Virus record (IMG/VR): IMGVR_UViG_3300020463_001735
Location: 1-64,000 of that record
DNA: 64,000 nucleotides
From: a virus
Strand: one strand, 5' to 3'
Shown here one piece after another: positions 15,514 to 24,172 of this stretch. The notes beneath the pieces are model-generated. The model ran no database searches. It saw nothing but the letters and a program-made list of their open reading frames with translations, and had not been told where the DNA came from. Both the position numbers and the translations under genes were made by a program. The number at the start of each line of letters is the position of its first letter. The first letter of the stretch is position 1.

Positions 15514-16353
15514 ATGATTAATATTGTAGTAACAAGCAAACCTGTAGACGGACTTTTGTACTATAGTTACGAATACTGTGACTTATTAAATAAGGCAGGT
15601 TACCCTGCACGGCTGGTGATAATTACGCATCGAAACTTTCAAACATTAGATTATATTCAATCTATACAGAAAAAGTATACATATTTTAAGAATATTGCTG
15701 TAGACAGTTACGAATGTGATGAAAATGATACTACCCTAATTCTAGGTAGAAGTATGCTTACTTTAAGTTGGGAAAGTTTCAATGACTATACTATAACACA
15801 ACAAACGCTTTTGAAGAAACTTTTTAGTTGTAAATTGATCAGTGTGTATTCGGAAAATCATCCTACACTTTACCCTAAAGCAGTAAAATTTTACAATCCT
15901 AAACAAATTATAGACTTGTGTGATACTGATGTGTATCCTAATGGGGTAGGTAAACATTTTGAAAAACATATAAACTTCTCTATATACAAACCACATACAG
16001 ACAACATAAAATTTAAATATTTATTTTTTGGAACGAATGAAAAATATTATGCGGCGGCTGAAAAAGCGTTAGTAAACTTTCCTAATTACGGAATATTAAC
16101 ATATAATGCAAAGTATGTAAATTACAGTTACAATAATGTGTTTGTACCTGTAGATAATGTTCTGGGTATGTTTGAAACATATGTGTATACAAAAGAAACA
16201 TTCGATCCTGCGCCAAGGATTATACAAGAGTGTAAATACTATGATAAAGAAATAATTTACTTTAGAGATAAGAATATTGTAGATGGTGGGAGTGTATATT
16301 GGAATAGAGATATTATTGAGCCTGATATTTCTCCAATTGTAGAAGCGTTATGA
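15514..16353 (+). CDS. Glycosyltransferase-like protein (tentative)
   Basis: In-frame ATGs are at 15508 and 15514; GGA at 15506-15508 sits 5 bases before 15514, so I use that (279 aa, MINIVVTSKPVDGLLYYSYE). The N-terminus reads like the first Rossmann strand of GT-B enzymes, with a YEYCDLLNKAGYPARLV helix. Near residue 230, ETFDPAPRIIQECKYYDKE resembles the donor-sugar binding helix of GT-B transferases (E-x-x-x-x-x-E type). No complete motif is present, so confidence is limited. It is the first gene of the plus-strand operon; the next gene overlaps by 4 bases. Confidence 0.45.
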   Translation: MINIVVTSKPVDGLLYYSYEYCDLLNKAGYPARLVIITHRNFQTLDYIQSIQKKYTYFKNIAVDSYECDENDTTLILGRSMLTLSWESFNDYTITQQTLLKKLFSCKLISVYSENHPTLYPKAVKFYNPKQIIDLCDTDVYPNGVGKHFEKHINFSIYKPHTDNIKFKYLFFGTNEKYYAAAEKALVNFPNYGILTYNAKYVNYSYNNVFVPVDNVLGMFETYVYTKETFDPAPRIIQECKYYDKEIIYFRDKNIVDGGSVYWNRDIIEPDISPIVEAL

Positions 16354-16856
16354 AAAAATATCTTAATGAAAGATCTATGTGCTTACATAGCCAAAGCGGG
16401 TTTACTCCTAAAGAGTGGTTTACTTTGTATACAAAATTTCAGAATATTGAACCAAGACTAGTTCAGATATACAATTTTAATAAAAAGGAACTTTCTTTTG
16501 AGATGGAAGATATTGAAGGTTTCGTGTTGTCTGATACTGACGAAGTTAAGAAACTAGAAAGATGGAAACGTAGAAAGATACAATCTGAAGTGATAAGCAT
16601 ATGGGGAACCATACAAACTTTTAGTGTAGATGATAAACATGGTACTGGTACAGCAACATTTATACATAAAGATTATTGTACGAATAATTTAATGTATGAT
16701 ACAAACAAAAAACAAGTAAGATTGATCGACCCTGATGCTTTTCACAAAGAATCGCCAGGAGAATTTCCCCCTATTTGGCACGGACTATTTATAGACACCC
16801 TGTATAATACTAGCCAATGGGAAAAATACGATCATAGACTATGGGACCAACCATGA
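16350..16856 (+). CDS. Small protein-kinase-fold phosphotransferase (C-lobe like)
   Basis: This 168-aa protein has FIHKDYCTNNLMYD, giving H106-x-D108-x4-N113, the catalytic-loop pattern of kinase-like and aminoglycoside-type phosphotransferases. It is followed by LIDPDAFH with D127 in the DFG position. A hinge-like EMEDIEGFVL lies near residue 51. The usual nucleotide-binding N-lobe with a Gly-rich loop and Lys is mostly missing, since only about 45 residues precede the hinge. It could be a minimal sugar or lipid kinase or an inactive scaffold. ATGA overlaps occur at both ends within the operon. Confidence 0.6.
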   Translation: MKKYLNERSMCLHSQSGFTPKEWFTLYTKFQNIEPRLVQIYNFNKKELSFEMEDIEGFVLSDTDEVKKLERWKRRKIQSEVISIWGTIQTFSVDDKHGTGTATFIHKDYCTNNLMYDTNKKQVRLIDPDAFHKESPGEFPPIWHGLFIDTLYNTSQWEKYDHRLWDQP

Positions 16857-17203
16857 AGATACAACCTAGATGTTTAGCATTTAATACTAGAGACAATAAA
16901 GGAGCCGCATATACTTCAGACGGCTTTATGTTACCATGTTGTTGGATGGATGACCCTCCTGTATATAGATATGTAAAAGCATGTGGATTGAAAGACGAAG
17001 AATTACTTCTGTCAAACAACAAAAATTTAGATGATATATTCACATCAGATCAGTGGGAAAATTTTTTTCAAACACTTTTGAATGATCCAGAAAATGCTTC
17101 ATATATGTGTAAAAAGAAATGTGGCATAGATATTGATAAAGATAAAGTTAGAGAAGAAGAACGTAGAGAAGTAAAGGCACAGGCAAATGGCGCGGATTAC
17201 TGA
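16853..17203 (+). CDS. Stand-alone SPASM-like Fe-S domain protein
   Basis: ATG 16853 overlaps the upstream stop (ATGA); 116 aa. It holds six cysteines: C7, C29, C30, C44, C86 and C90. The segment TSDGFMLPCCW and the closing YMCKKKCG resemble the auxiliary-cluster (SPASM/twitch) part of radical SAM enzymes; compare TSTRGELLPCSW and CKIMCKNC in the 20723-22075 protein. Here the domain has no radical SAM core. The very next gene is a radical SAM protein lacking such a domain, so the two may work as one split enzyme. The C-terminus is charged (KVREEERREVKAQ). Confidence 0.6.
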   Translation: MKIQPRCLAFNTRDNKGAAYTSDGFMLPCCWMDDPPVYRYVKACGLKDEELLLSNNKNLDDIFTSDQWENFFQTLLNDPENASYMCKKKCGIDIDKDKVREEERREVKAQANGADY

Positions 17204-17942
17204 CGAATACGTAATAATGCAAAAACGTTGTAGGCCTAATATAGATGCATCGCATCGTTGTATATTTAGATGTCCACAATGTATTAGGCAAAAAACATCT
17301 AGTCAAGAACAGATACGCAGAAGTTTTGATCTTGAAGAGGATCAATTTAAAAAAATATTAGACTACTATGATTTTGGTATAACATTTTGTGGACAAATAT
17401 CAGATCCAATCTATCATCCTAAGTTTTTAGACCTGCTTAAAATGTGTGACGGTCAAGGCAAGGCAGTACGTGTTGCAACAGTAGGTAGCGGAAAAAAAGA
17501 TGCTTGGTGGGATGAAGCATATAGTTATGGCGTTGGAGAAAACGCTTGGTACTTTGGCGTAGACGGCATAGACGAAAAAAGCGAACTATACAGGGTAGGT
17601 TCTAAGTTTCAAGATGTATGGAACAGAATGAAGCAAGGAAGAGATTTAGGTCATACCATTGTTTGGCAATATATTATTTTTGGATACAACGAACATGAAG
17701 TAGATGACGCAATAGAAATAGCAAAACAAGAAAACTTCAGTTTATTGTTAATTAATACTAATAGAGGTTTTAATCCTGACAGTCCTTTGCTAAGAAAAAA
17801 CGTAGATTTTAAATTGACTTCTCCAGATAAAAAACATTTACAAGAAAGAGTCAAAAAAGAATATTGGGGACACAAAACACAAAGTTTGGAAACTTGGCAT
17901 AAGTTGCCAAGAAAACGTGCTGAAAGAATGGGTATTACATGA
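17187..17942 (+). CDS. Radical SAM protein without SPASM domain
   Basis: This 251-aa protein has the [4Fe-4S] motif C25-x3-C29-x2-C32 in HRCIFRCPQC. A GITFCGQISDPIYHPKF segment stands where GGEP is usual, and YFGVDGIDE follows near residue 127. It is too short for a C-terminal auxiliary-cluster domain. It overlaps the SPASM-like gene by 17 bases, which suggests a two-subunit enzyme. Radical SAM enzymes cleave S-adenosylmethionine to start radical reactions such as methylation, epimerisation or peptide crosslinking; the substrate here is unknown. Confidence 0.78.
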   Translation: MARITDEYVIMQKRCRPNIDASHRCIFRCPQCIRQKTSSQEQIRRSFDLEEDQFKKILDYYDFGITFCGQISDPIYHPKFLDLLKMCDGQGKAVRVATVGSGKKDAWWDEAYSYGVGENAWYFGVDGIDEKSELYRVGSKFQDVWNRMKQGRDLGHTIVWQYIIFGYNEHEVDDAIEIAKQENFSLLLINTNRGFNPDSPLLRKNVDFKLTSPDKKHLQERVKKEYWGHKTQSLETWHKLPRKRAERMGIT

Positions 17943-18691
17943 ACCAAGATTTAATTGGAAGTGAACATAGAGATACTATTGTAAAATGGGACGGTGGAAA
18001 TGATACACTTAAATTATTTATACGGAACCAAAAAGAACTAGGTGGTCAGTGGTATTACAACAACAAAAAAATTACCTACAAATACAACACAAATGGGTTT
18101 AGAGCACAAGAATTTAATAATATAGATTGGGCTAACAGTGTTTTAGTTTTAGGTTGTTCTAATGTTTTAGGAGTCGCAAATCGTATAGAAGATAGTGTTC
18201 CTAGTGTTTTACAAGACATATTAGGAATCCCATGTATAAACTTAGGTATAAGTGGGTCAGCAGTAGATCATGCCTGTTGGAACAGTCTAATACTGCATGA
18301 GAACTATCCGCACCCAAAAGCAATAGTTCAAGTTTGGTCTAGTACACGTAGATATACAGATTTTTTAGATGTAGGGATGGTTAAAGCTGACTATCCTATT
18401 TTTGGTGTTCCAATGTGTCCAAGCAATGTACAACCTTGGAAGTCACATTACTGCGTAAAACATTCGTGGGAATTGCGTTCTAAATTTTATGTGGCCGCAG
18501 ATAGAGCTTTATGGAAAGACAAAACTATTTACTTTGAGGCAACCTTTTTTGAACACAGTGCAAAGCAATTAGAAATCCCTTGGGTAAATGAATGCGATAA
18601 GGGCAGAGATTTTGATCACCCTGGATACGGTTCTTGCAAAGCGATGGCAGAATTAATTGGTAAAAATTTAAAAGAAAGAGGTATAAAATGA
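17939..18691 (+). CDS. SGNH/GDSL-like hydrolase
   Basis: This 250-aa protein has VLVLGCSNVLG with the nucleophile candidate S74, an INLGISGSAVDH block II near residue 100, VQVWSSTRR in block III, and the C-terminal dyad D224-x-x-H227 in DFDHPGYGS. This order matches SGNH esterases/acetyltransferases. The oxyanion Asn of block III is not evident. Such enzymes often deacylate or acylate glycans. Two further SGNH proteins occur at 28282-29591. It is coupled by ATGA overlaps to both neighbours. Confidence 0.68.
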   Translation: MNQDLIGSEHRDTIVKWDGGNDTLKLFIRNQKELGGQWYYNNKKITYKYNTNGFRAQEFNNIDWANSVLVLGCSNVLGVANRIEDSVPSVLQDILGIPCINLGISGSAVDHACWNSLILHENYPHPKAIVQVWSSTRRYTDFLDVGMVKADYPIFGVPMCPSNVQPWKSHYCVKHSWELRSKFYVAADRALWKDKTIYFEATFFEHSAKQLEIPWVNECDKGRDFDHPGYGSCKAMAELIGKNLKERGIK

Positions 18692-19002
18692 TTTTTTGGT
18701 TAGGATATACAATAATGTTTTTTAATGAGGGCTTTGTAATAATGCGTCATATAAGTCCTTGGTTTGCAAATAAACGTAAAAAACTACACGAAAAATTTGG
18801 CAGAGAAAAAGTAAAACGTATACATGGATTTACTGATTGGACTTGGATAATACTAATTGCGATAGGCACATACTTAGAATATGAAAACTGGAAACTATAT
18901 GCAAGTGTTGTTCTCGGCTTTTGGTTGATCGTTGCAGTTGGAGTATATCTACCTATGTTAATAAGAAAATTAATGAAGAAAGAAACAGGATACGTAAAAT
19001 GA
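18688..19002 (+). CDS. Small membrane protein, 104 aa
   Basis: Three hydrophobic stretches are visible: residues 1-17, about 51-61 and 70-92, separated by a basic segment (FANKRKKLHEKFGREKVKR) and by EYENWK. It is probably an inner-membrane protein. I recognise no family. ATGA overlaps both neighbours, so it is a full member of the operon and may anchor or export a product. Confidence 0.65.
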   Translation: MIFWLGYTIMFFNEGFVIMRHISPWFANKRKKLHEKFGREKVKRIHGFTDWTWIILIAIGTYLEYENWKLYASVVLGFWLIVAVGVYLPMLIRKLMKKETGYVK

Positions 19003-20072
19003 TATCATATGATGGTTGGGATAGAGAATATAAACAACATAAGTCTGCATACTTAGATATTTTTGATTCATTTATGTCTCAAGCAAACTACGAGAATAAT
19101 GAGGAATTTGAAGAATATTTTGCAAACTTTATAGGCAGAAAACATGTTGTCAGTGTAGCAAGTGCAACAGATGCTTTGCATTTTACACTTCAAGCATACG
19201 GAATTTCTGCTAATAATGAAGTTCTTGTTACAGATTTTAGTTGGATAAGCAGTAGTGCTTGTGTCAACATGGTAGGTGCAATACCTATATTTTGTGATAT
19301 TGACATTAACACATATCATATAGATATAGAAAGTGTTAGACGTATGATCACACCAAATACAAAAGCAATAGTGTATCCACACTTGTTTGGTAGCATGTCA
19401 GACACATCTGAATTAGAAAAATTTTGTAAAGAGAAAAAAATAATTTTCATTGAAGATTCAGCACAAAGTTTAGGAAGCAGTCTTAATGGACAAAAAGCAG
19501 GCACTATCGGAGATACTAGTGTTTTTAGTTTTAACAGTAACAAAGTCATTGCCGGTGTAAATGGTGGTGGTGTTGTAATGACAGACGATGAAGAACTTGC
19601 CAAGCGTATAAAAATGATTAGGCGACATGGAAAAAATAAAGATTTTAGTATGCTAGGGTATAATAGTCGTATGTATGTACTTAATGCAATGATTATAAAA
19701 CAAAGACTAAAATTTTACAAAGAAAATCAACTGGTGAGACAAAATATAGCAAATATCTACAACGAAGCTTTTGCAGATTTGCCATTGAAAATACAAGAAA
19801 ATGGCAACGGACTTAATCATAATTATCACAAATATGTAATAAGGACAGAAAATAAAGATACTAGAAAAATGTTAAAGAACGCTTTAAAAGCAAGTATTCA
19901 TTATGAAACACCTTTGTCTAAAAATAGTATGTACAATACTATGAATATGCGAAAAGATGATTGTGTAAGTTCCAAGATTGCTTCTGAAACAGTTCTGTCA
20001 CTTCCTGTACATGCATGGCTAGAAGAACACGAAGTTAATTATGTAATAGACACTGTAAAAAATGCTTTATAA
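18999..20072 (+). CDS. DegT/DnrJ/EryC1/StrS-type PLP aminotransferase
   Basis: I take ATG 18999 (MISYDGWDREYKQ, 357 aa), which overlaps the upstream stop; the frame extends to 18921 inside the membrane protein. Motifs in order: ASATDALHFTLQAYG near residue 50, TDFSWISSSACV near 75, FCDIDINTYHID near 96, IEDSAQSLGS near 150, and the PLP-lysine region FSFNSNKVIAGVNGGG near 175 with K the likely Schiff-base residue. The family makes amino sugars on nucleotide-sugars (or amino-polyketide units). Along with the glycosyltransferases of the island this suggests an aminosugar product. Confidence 0.88.
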   Translation: MISYDGWDREYKQHKSAYLDIFDSFMSQANYENNEEFEEYFANFIGRKHVVSVASATDALHFTLQAYGISANNEVLVTDFSWISSSACVNMVGAIPIFCDIDINTYHIDIESVRRMITPNTKAIVYPHLFGSMSDTSELEKFCKEKKIIFIEDSAQSLGSSLNGQKAGTIGDTSVFSFNSNKVIAGVNGGGVVMTDDEELAKRIKMIRRHGKNKDFSMLGYNSRMYVLNAMIIKQRLKFYKENQLVRQNIANIYNEAFADLPLKIQENGNGLNHNYHKYVIRTENKDTRKMLKNALKASIHYETPLSKNSMYNTMNMRKDDCVSSKIASETVLSLPVHAWLEEHEVNYVIDTVKNAL

Positions 20073-20715
20073 AAATAAATTCGGCGAAGTAAAAATACTT
20101 GAGCCTATCGAATTGTATGATGGAAAATCTATCGGCATATCTATGTCAGGTGGGGCAGACAGCACAATGTTGTGTTACTTATTAGCAAATACAATTACCT
20201 ATCAAAAACTTAATATAGAAATACAACCTTACAATGGATATGATATTTCTGTACCTACTGATTCGGCTGGTCTTCCTATTATAATAAAATATATTCAAAA
20301 AAAGTTTCCTGATGTAAAATTACATTGGCCTATTGCTTGTGTATTTGACACTAATGGAGATGATATAAAAAATACATATATAAGACCTTTAATAGAAAGA
20401 CTATACGATAAAGGTGTAGTAGATGAAGTAATACAGGCAGTATGTCTTGGACCTCCTAAAGATGTACAAGAAAGTTTTATTGGAAATGATTATTTTAGAA
20501 GACCCGGGTATCAATTATGGGAAGAAGTAGCCCAAGCTAAGAATCATGCCCCGTTTGTAAACGTAGATAAAAGATTTATTATGCAGTGTTATAAAAGTTT
20601 TGATATTGAGGAATTAAGAGAACTAACAAATAGTTGCACAGTACCGATTGGAAATTGCGGAGAGTGTTGGTGGTGTCAGGAACGAACTTGGGCTATAAAC
20701 GAGGTAAATAAATAA
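20062..20715 (+). CDS. QueC-like PP-loop ATPase, copy 1
   Basis: This 217-aa protein has the PP-loop SGGADST at residues 29-35 and a C-terminal cysteine set C192, C199, C202, C205 (NCGECWWCQERTWA), as in QueC, which binds zinc. QueC turns 7-carboxy-7-deazaguanine into preQ0 by adenylating the carboxylate and adding ammonia. The middle region differs from housekeeping QueC as I know it, so a different carboxylate or amide may be the substrate. A second copy is at 23333-24172. It lacks the TKGGPGD tail of that copy; an equivalent stretch starts the next gene. QueC-like folds also occur in antiphage systems. Confidence 0.72.
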   Translation: MLYKNKFGEVKILEPIELYDGKSIGISMSGGADSTMLCYLLANTITYQKLNIEIQPYNGYDISVPTDSAGLPIIIKYIQKKFPDVKLHWPIACVFDTNGDDIKNTYIRPLIERLYDKGVVDEVIQAVCLGPPKDVQESFIGNDYFRRPGYQLWEEVAQAKNHAPFVNVDKRFIMQCYKSFDIEELRELTNSCTVPIGNCGECWWCQERTWAINEVNK

Positions 20716-20722
20716 TTTCATA

Positions 20723-22075
20723 ATGTCAGATCAAATTGCCAAACACATTACAAAAGGTGGTCCAGGAGATAGATATCTTGGAGGCGGAAAAGTAGACACA
20801 AGTTCATGGTTTAATGAATTTCCTTTACTAGAAGATCAAATTAGAAATCAAGATATCTGGTTTTGTAGTGCTCCTTTTCAGTTGCTTTACACAAGCACAA
20901 GAGGAGAACTATTGCCCTGCTCTTGGGCTAAAGAAGGTCTTGGACCTAATATTAAGAATGTTAAATTAGCAGACTATTTTGTTCATGATAAAGCACTGAA
21001 TAAAATGCGTAAAGAAATGACCACTCCAGGAAGCAATTTAGAAACTTGTAAAATAATGTGTAAAAATTGTTTATATCAAGAAGAAAAATATGGTAGATCG
21101 AGAAGACAAGCAAGTTTAAAAATACAAACCAACGATGTAGGTATTTGGCCCGGTATTAGTAGAGCTGTGCAAACTTTTAAAGATACAGGAAAAGGTAGAA
21201 TTACTGAACAAATATTTGAAGTACAGGTGAAAGCATTTGGCAATCAATGTAACCTTGACTGCTATATGTGTATCCCGTATGATTCAAGCACAAGATTAAA
21301 GACCATACATTCAACTGAACTTGAAGAGGAAAATATCTTTTCACAATATGCAAAAACACCAATTGAATCATTTAGAGATGAAAGATTAGAAAATGTTATA
21401 GATCAAATTGTTGATGTAGCTCCGTATATAAAAAACTTAAAGTTCATCGGTGGCGAACCTTTGGTAATGAAACAGTTTTATGATCTCTTAGAGAAAATTG
21501 TAGCCACAGGGTATGCTAAAAACATGCTTGTCAAATATCAAACAAACATGACCGTACTTCAATTAGAAAAAATAAAACTTACAAAATTTATTCCAGAATT
21601 TGAACTTTTTGAATTTACAGTATCTGTAGATGGTGTAGGCAAATGGAACGACTACATTAGGCGTAGATCATCATGGGACAACATAACAGGAAACATAGAT
21701 ACTGTACTAAAATATCCTAATGTAAAAGTAAATATTAACGGAACTATAAGTTTCTTAAGTGTGTTAAAGTTTTATAAACTAATAGAATGGTTTGAACAAA
21801 ATGATCATAGACTAGAACAAGTAAATTGGTCAAACATAAGAGGACCAGCTAAATTGTGTGCAAATGTGTTACCTGAAAAAATTAAACAAAAATTAATTCC
21901 AATGTATACAAATTTTCCTGATATTGTTAATGTATTGAAACAAGATAACGGTGGATTAGATTTTCAAGACACGCTTAAATACTTGCTAATGATTGATAAT
22001 CATTACAGAGGAACAAAATGGGGGATGGAACTGTTTGACGTGTTTCCAGAACTAGAGGAGTTTTACAATGAGTAA
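20723..22075 (+). CDS. Radical SAM protein with N-terminal twitch/SPASM-like cysteines
   Basis: This 450-aa protein has N-terminal cysteines C48, C66, C109, C113 and C116 (FCSAPF, LLPCSW, CKIMCKNC), then the radical SAM motif C176-x3-C180-x2-C183 (CNLDCYMC) and GGEPL at 243-247, SVDGVGKWNDYIRR near 304. The auxiliary-cluster domain precedes the core, which is the reverse of most SPASM enzymes. Its N-terminus carries TKGGPGDRYL, which matches the C-terminal tail of the other PP-loop protein. A similar layout is present in the 30251-31684 protein. Substrate unknown, possibly a peptide or nucleoside-like compound. Confidence 0.82.
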   Translation: MSDQIAKHITKGGPGDRYLGGGKVDTSSWFNEFPLLEDQIRNQDIWFCSAPFQLLYTSTRGELLPCSWAKEGLGPNIKNVKLADYFVHDKALNKMRKEMTTPGSNLETCKIMCKNCLYQEEKYGRSRRQASLKIQTNDVGIWPGISRAVQTFKDTGKGRITEQIFEVQVKAFGNQCNLDCYMCIPYDSSTRLKTIHSTELEEENIFSQYAKTPIESFRDERLENVIDQIVDVAPYIKNLKFIGGEPLVMKQFYDLLEKIVATGYAKNMLVKYQTNMTVLQLEKIKLTKFIPEFELFEFTVSVDGVGKWNDYIRRRSSWDNITGNIDTVLKYPNVKVNINGTISFLSVLKFYKLIEWFEQNDHRLEQVNWSNIRGPAKLCANVLPEKIKQKLIPMYTNFPDIVNVLKQDNGGLDFQDTLKYLLMIDNHYRGTKWGMELFDVFPELEEFYNE

Positions 22076-22766
22076 AATGGAGAAAAAACTTTTAAAGCTA
22101 TTAGATAGTAGAAAGCATGTGTGGGAGTTTGATACTGAAAATATTCCAGAACAAAGCCTAGTGAAGGAATGCTTAACCAATGCATGGAAAGTTACACCGT
22201 CAAAAAATAATTTTATGCCTTATCATGTAAATGTAATAGGACCAAAGGATCAAGTTTTAAAAGATAAAATACATGCTTTGTCGAGACTTAATAAGAAAAG
22301 AACTAACGAAAGAGCAAATGTGAATAACATAGAAAATTTTGAAGAAGACGGTTCTAACCCTAATTTTTCATTCTACAATACAGCTCCTTATGTTTTAGTT
22401 TTTAGTCAAAGAGTAGCAGAGCCAAATCCATACATTGCTAATGCTATAATTGAACAAAATGATATCTATGAACAGATGCACGAACATCTGTTCGATGACA
22501 TTCTAAGCACTACCTGTATAGAAATTGGTATGTTTATGCAGAATGCTACTGCATTCTTGTTGGAAAAAGGAATAGATACTACCTACATAAAATGTTATCC
22601 CTATGAATATTCGCTTTGGAAGCCTGATTTTCCTTTATTAGCAGGGCCTGTTATGCTTATTGCAGGATTAGGATATAGCAAACTTTCTAGAAGAGATGCG
22701 ATGACCAACGAACAAAAAAAGCAAGATTATAAACCAGAACCTGAAGAAATTGTGAGGTGGTTTTGA
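22068..22766 (+). CDS. Nitroreductase-family flavoprotein, copy 1
   Basis: This 232-aa protein begins with the family signature SRKHVWEFDTENIPEQSL and AWKVTPSKNNFMPYHVNVI, the FMN-binding region. Further FMN contacts are likely near TCIEIGMFMQNATAFLLEKG (residue 145) and in PVMLIAGLGYS near 200. The family uses FMN to reduce or oxidise small substrates, and includes dehydrogenases of peptide azolines. GAGGAG lies 7 bases before ATG 22068. It overlaps the upstream radical SAM gene by 8 bases and the next gene as TTGA. Confidence 0.78.
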   Translation: MSKMEKKLLKLLDSRKHVWEFDTENIPEQSLVKECLTNAWKVTPSKNNFMPYHVNVIGPKDQVLKDKIHALSRLNKKRTNERANVNNIENFEEDGSNPNFSFYNTAPYVLVFSQRVAEPNPYIANAIIEQNDIYEQMHEHLFDDILSTTCIEIGMFMQNATAFLLEKGIDTTYIKCYPYEYSLWKPDFPLLAGPVMLIAGLGYSKLSRRDAMTNEQKKQDYKPEPEEIVRWF

Positions 22767-23332
22767 AAAATCTAAGACACTTGATATTGTTAATAGATTT
22801 CACGGGACATCCGCCTTTGGGGGATGAACATACAAACAATTTAAGATACAGTGCATTAAACACACTAGCATTTGGACTACCAGAAGATTTGACAGAAGAC
22901 TATGTGATTATATCTGATCATTTCGATCACCGTGCATCTCATGAAAAAATTTCTGAAGTCAAAAAAATGGTTACAATAGAAAAAAGACATACTTGGATAA
23001 ACATTAATCCAGATGAACCTATTACTCCGCCAGAAATTGTAGATATGTTAAAAGAAAAATCAATTTATATTAACAATGTGATTATTGGGGGAACAAACAC
23101 AGCAGGATGTGTGCTACGCAGTAGGCCTTACTCGGCCATACACTGGGCAAAATGTGGATATGATGTAAAAATATTTCTGCAGATGTGTGCAGAATATCAA
23201 ATGCCAGGACACAATCAAGCTGAAAGAAATATGTATGCGTTTACAGAAATGTGGAATGAAATTAAAACACAAGGATTAACACACAAAATAGATCCGGTGA
23301 CTAACATAAAAGAATTATTTAAGGAGAAATAA
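22763..23332 (+). CDS. Isochorismatase/cysteine-hydrolase-like protein
   Basis: The start is TTG 22763, overlapping the upstream stop as TTGA, with GAGG five bases before it; 189 aa. The pattern D12 in ILLIDFTG, a lysine near 97-99, and C116 in IIGGTNTAGCVL, followed by YSAIHWAKCGYDVKIFL, fits the Asp-Lys-Cys triad and Rossmann-like fold of isochorismatase and nicotinamidase enzymes. Substrates in this family include nicotinamide, carbamoyl compounds and N-carbamoyl amines. It lies between the two triads of PP-loop, radical SAM and nitroreductase genes. An AAGGAG Shine-Dalgarno for the next gene overlaps its end. Confidence 0.6.
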   Translation: MKNLRHLILLIDFTGHPPLGDEHTNNLRYSALNTLAFGLPEDLTEDYVIISDHFDHRASHEKISEVKKMVTIEKRHTWININPDEPITPPEIVDMLKEKSIYINNVIIGGTNTAGCVLRSRPYSAIHWAKCGYDVKIFLQMCAEYQMPGHNQAERNMYAFTEMWNEIKTQGLTHKIDPVTNIKELFKEK

Positions 23333-24172
23333 ATGAAGATCACACACGGTAATCAAACTATAGACCTTTTTCCAGGAGAACTACCTAAAGTTTGTCCTAT
23401 ATCTTTGTCAGGAGGACTTGATAGTGCTAGTTTAATGTTTTTAGTTTCTAAACATTTTCCGCAAGTACAAATTATTCCTTACACAGTTAGAGACTTAAAT
23501 GCACCTTTAGACGCAGATGCGGCGGCTGATATTATAAAATGGTTTCAAAAAGAATTTCCAAACAACAATATACCTGATATTGAAATTTATGAATTTAACG
23601 ATCGCACAGAGGACTTTGTTACCTGGGCCGAATGTGACGAAGCAATGGAAAAACATCCGCAACTTGCAGGTATGCGTAGGATACAAGTATCAAAAATAAT
23701 ACAACTTGATCGAATATCTTGGAATTTAATGAAACGTTTTCCAGGCGGAATCAGACTAGATGGTATGACACGTAATCCGCCAACTGAAGATATGGTTATA
23801 GGCGGATTTTATGATATTGCTGAACGTCGTAGAGATAAAGAGTTAGATGAAGTTGAAACTTATAGGCCAAACGAAAACAATCCTCCATTAGGTATATACC
23901 AGGCATATGCAAATGTAGATAAAAAATTTGTAGCAGGCGTGTATTTTGATTATGGGTTAATGGACAGTTTGTTTCCTATGACTAGATCATGTGTTGGTAC
24001 TAGAACACAAACTGAAAACTTTACTCAAGAGTGTAGTAAATGTTTTTGGTGTCATGAAAAGGCATGGGCATTTGGATGGGATGTAAAGAATTTGCCTATT
24101 ATTTGGAATCCTGATACACCTACCTATCTAACAAAAGGTGGTCCAGGTGATAAAAAATTAGAGTATGCATGA
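23333..24172 (+). CDS. QueC-like PP-loop ATPase, copy 2, with C-terminal extension
   Basis: This 279-aa protein has the PP-loop SGGLDSAS at 26-33 and cysteines C220, C234, C237, C240 (ECSKCFWCHEKAWAF), the same C-x2-C-x2-C ending as copy 1 and QueC. A tail of about 40 residues follows and ends with YLTKGGPGDKKLEYA (KGGPGD at 268-273). The insert between 80 and 200 differs from copy 1 (IRLDGMTRNPPTEDMVIGG). It is probably an ATP-dependent amide- or nitrile-forming enzyme; substrate unknown. It opens the second triad of the operon. Confidence 0.74.
   Translation: MKITHGNQTIDLFPGELPKVCPISLSGGLDSASLMFLVSKHFPQVQIIPYTVRDLNAPLDADAAADIIKWFQKEFPNNNIPDIEIYEFNDRTEDFVTWAECDEAMEKHPQLAGMRRIQVSKIIQLDRISWNLMKRFPGGIRLDGMTRNPPTEDMVIGGFYDIAERRRDKELDEVETYRPNENNPPLGIYQAYANVDKKFVAGVYFDYGLMDSLFPMTRSCVGTRTQTENFTQECSKCFWCHEKAWAFGWDVKNLPIIWNPDTPTYLTKGGPGDKKLEYA

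Noticed and set aside
20707-20714. AATAAATA octamer before the radical SAM gene at 20723
   Set aside because: It is made by the last codons and stop of the upstream gene (Val-Asn-Lys-stop) and lies only 8 bases before the ATG, too near for a promoter with a usable leader.
20062-24172. Calling the two PP-loop proteins housekeeping queC
   Set aside because: They share the PP-loop and cysteine tail with QueC, but two diverged copies linked to nitroreductases and radical SAM genes, with unusual middle regions, argue for a different substrate; the real queC of the queE pathway could be outside the window.
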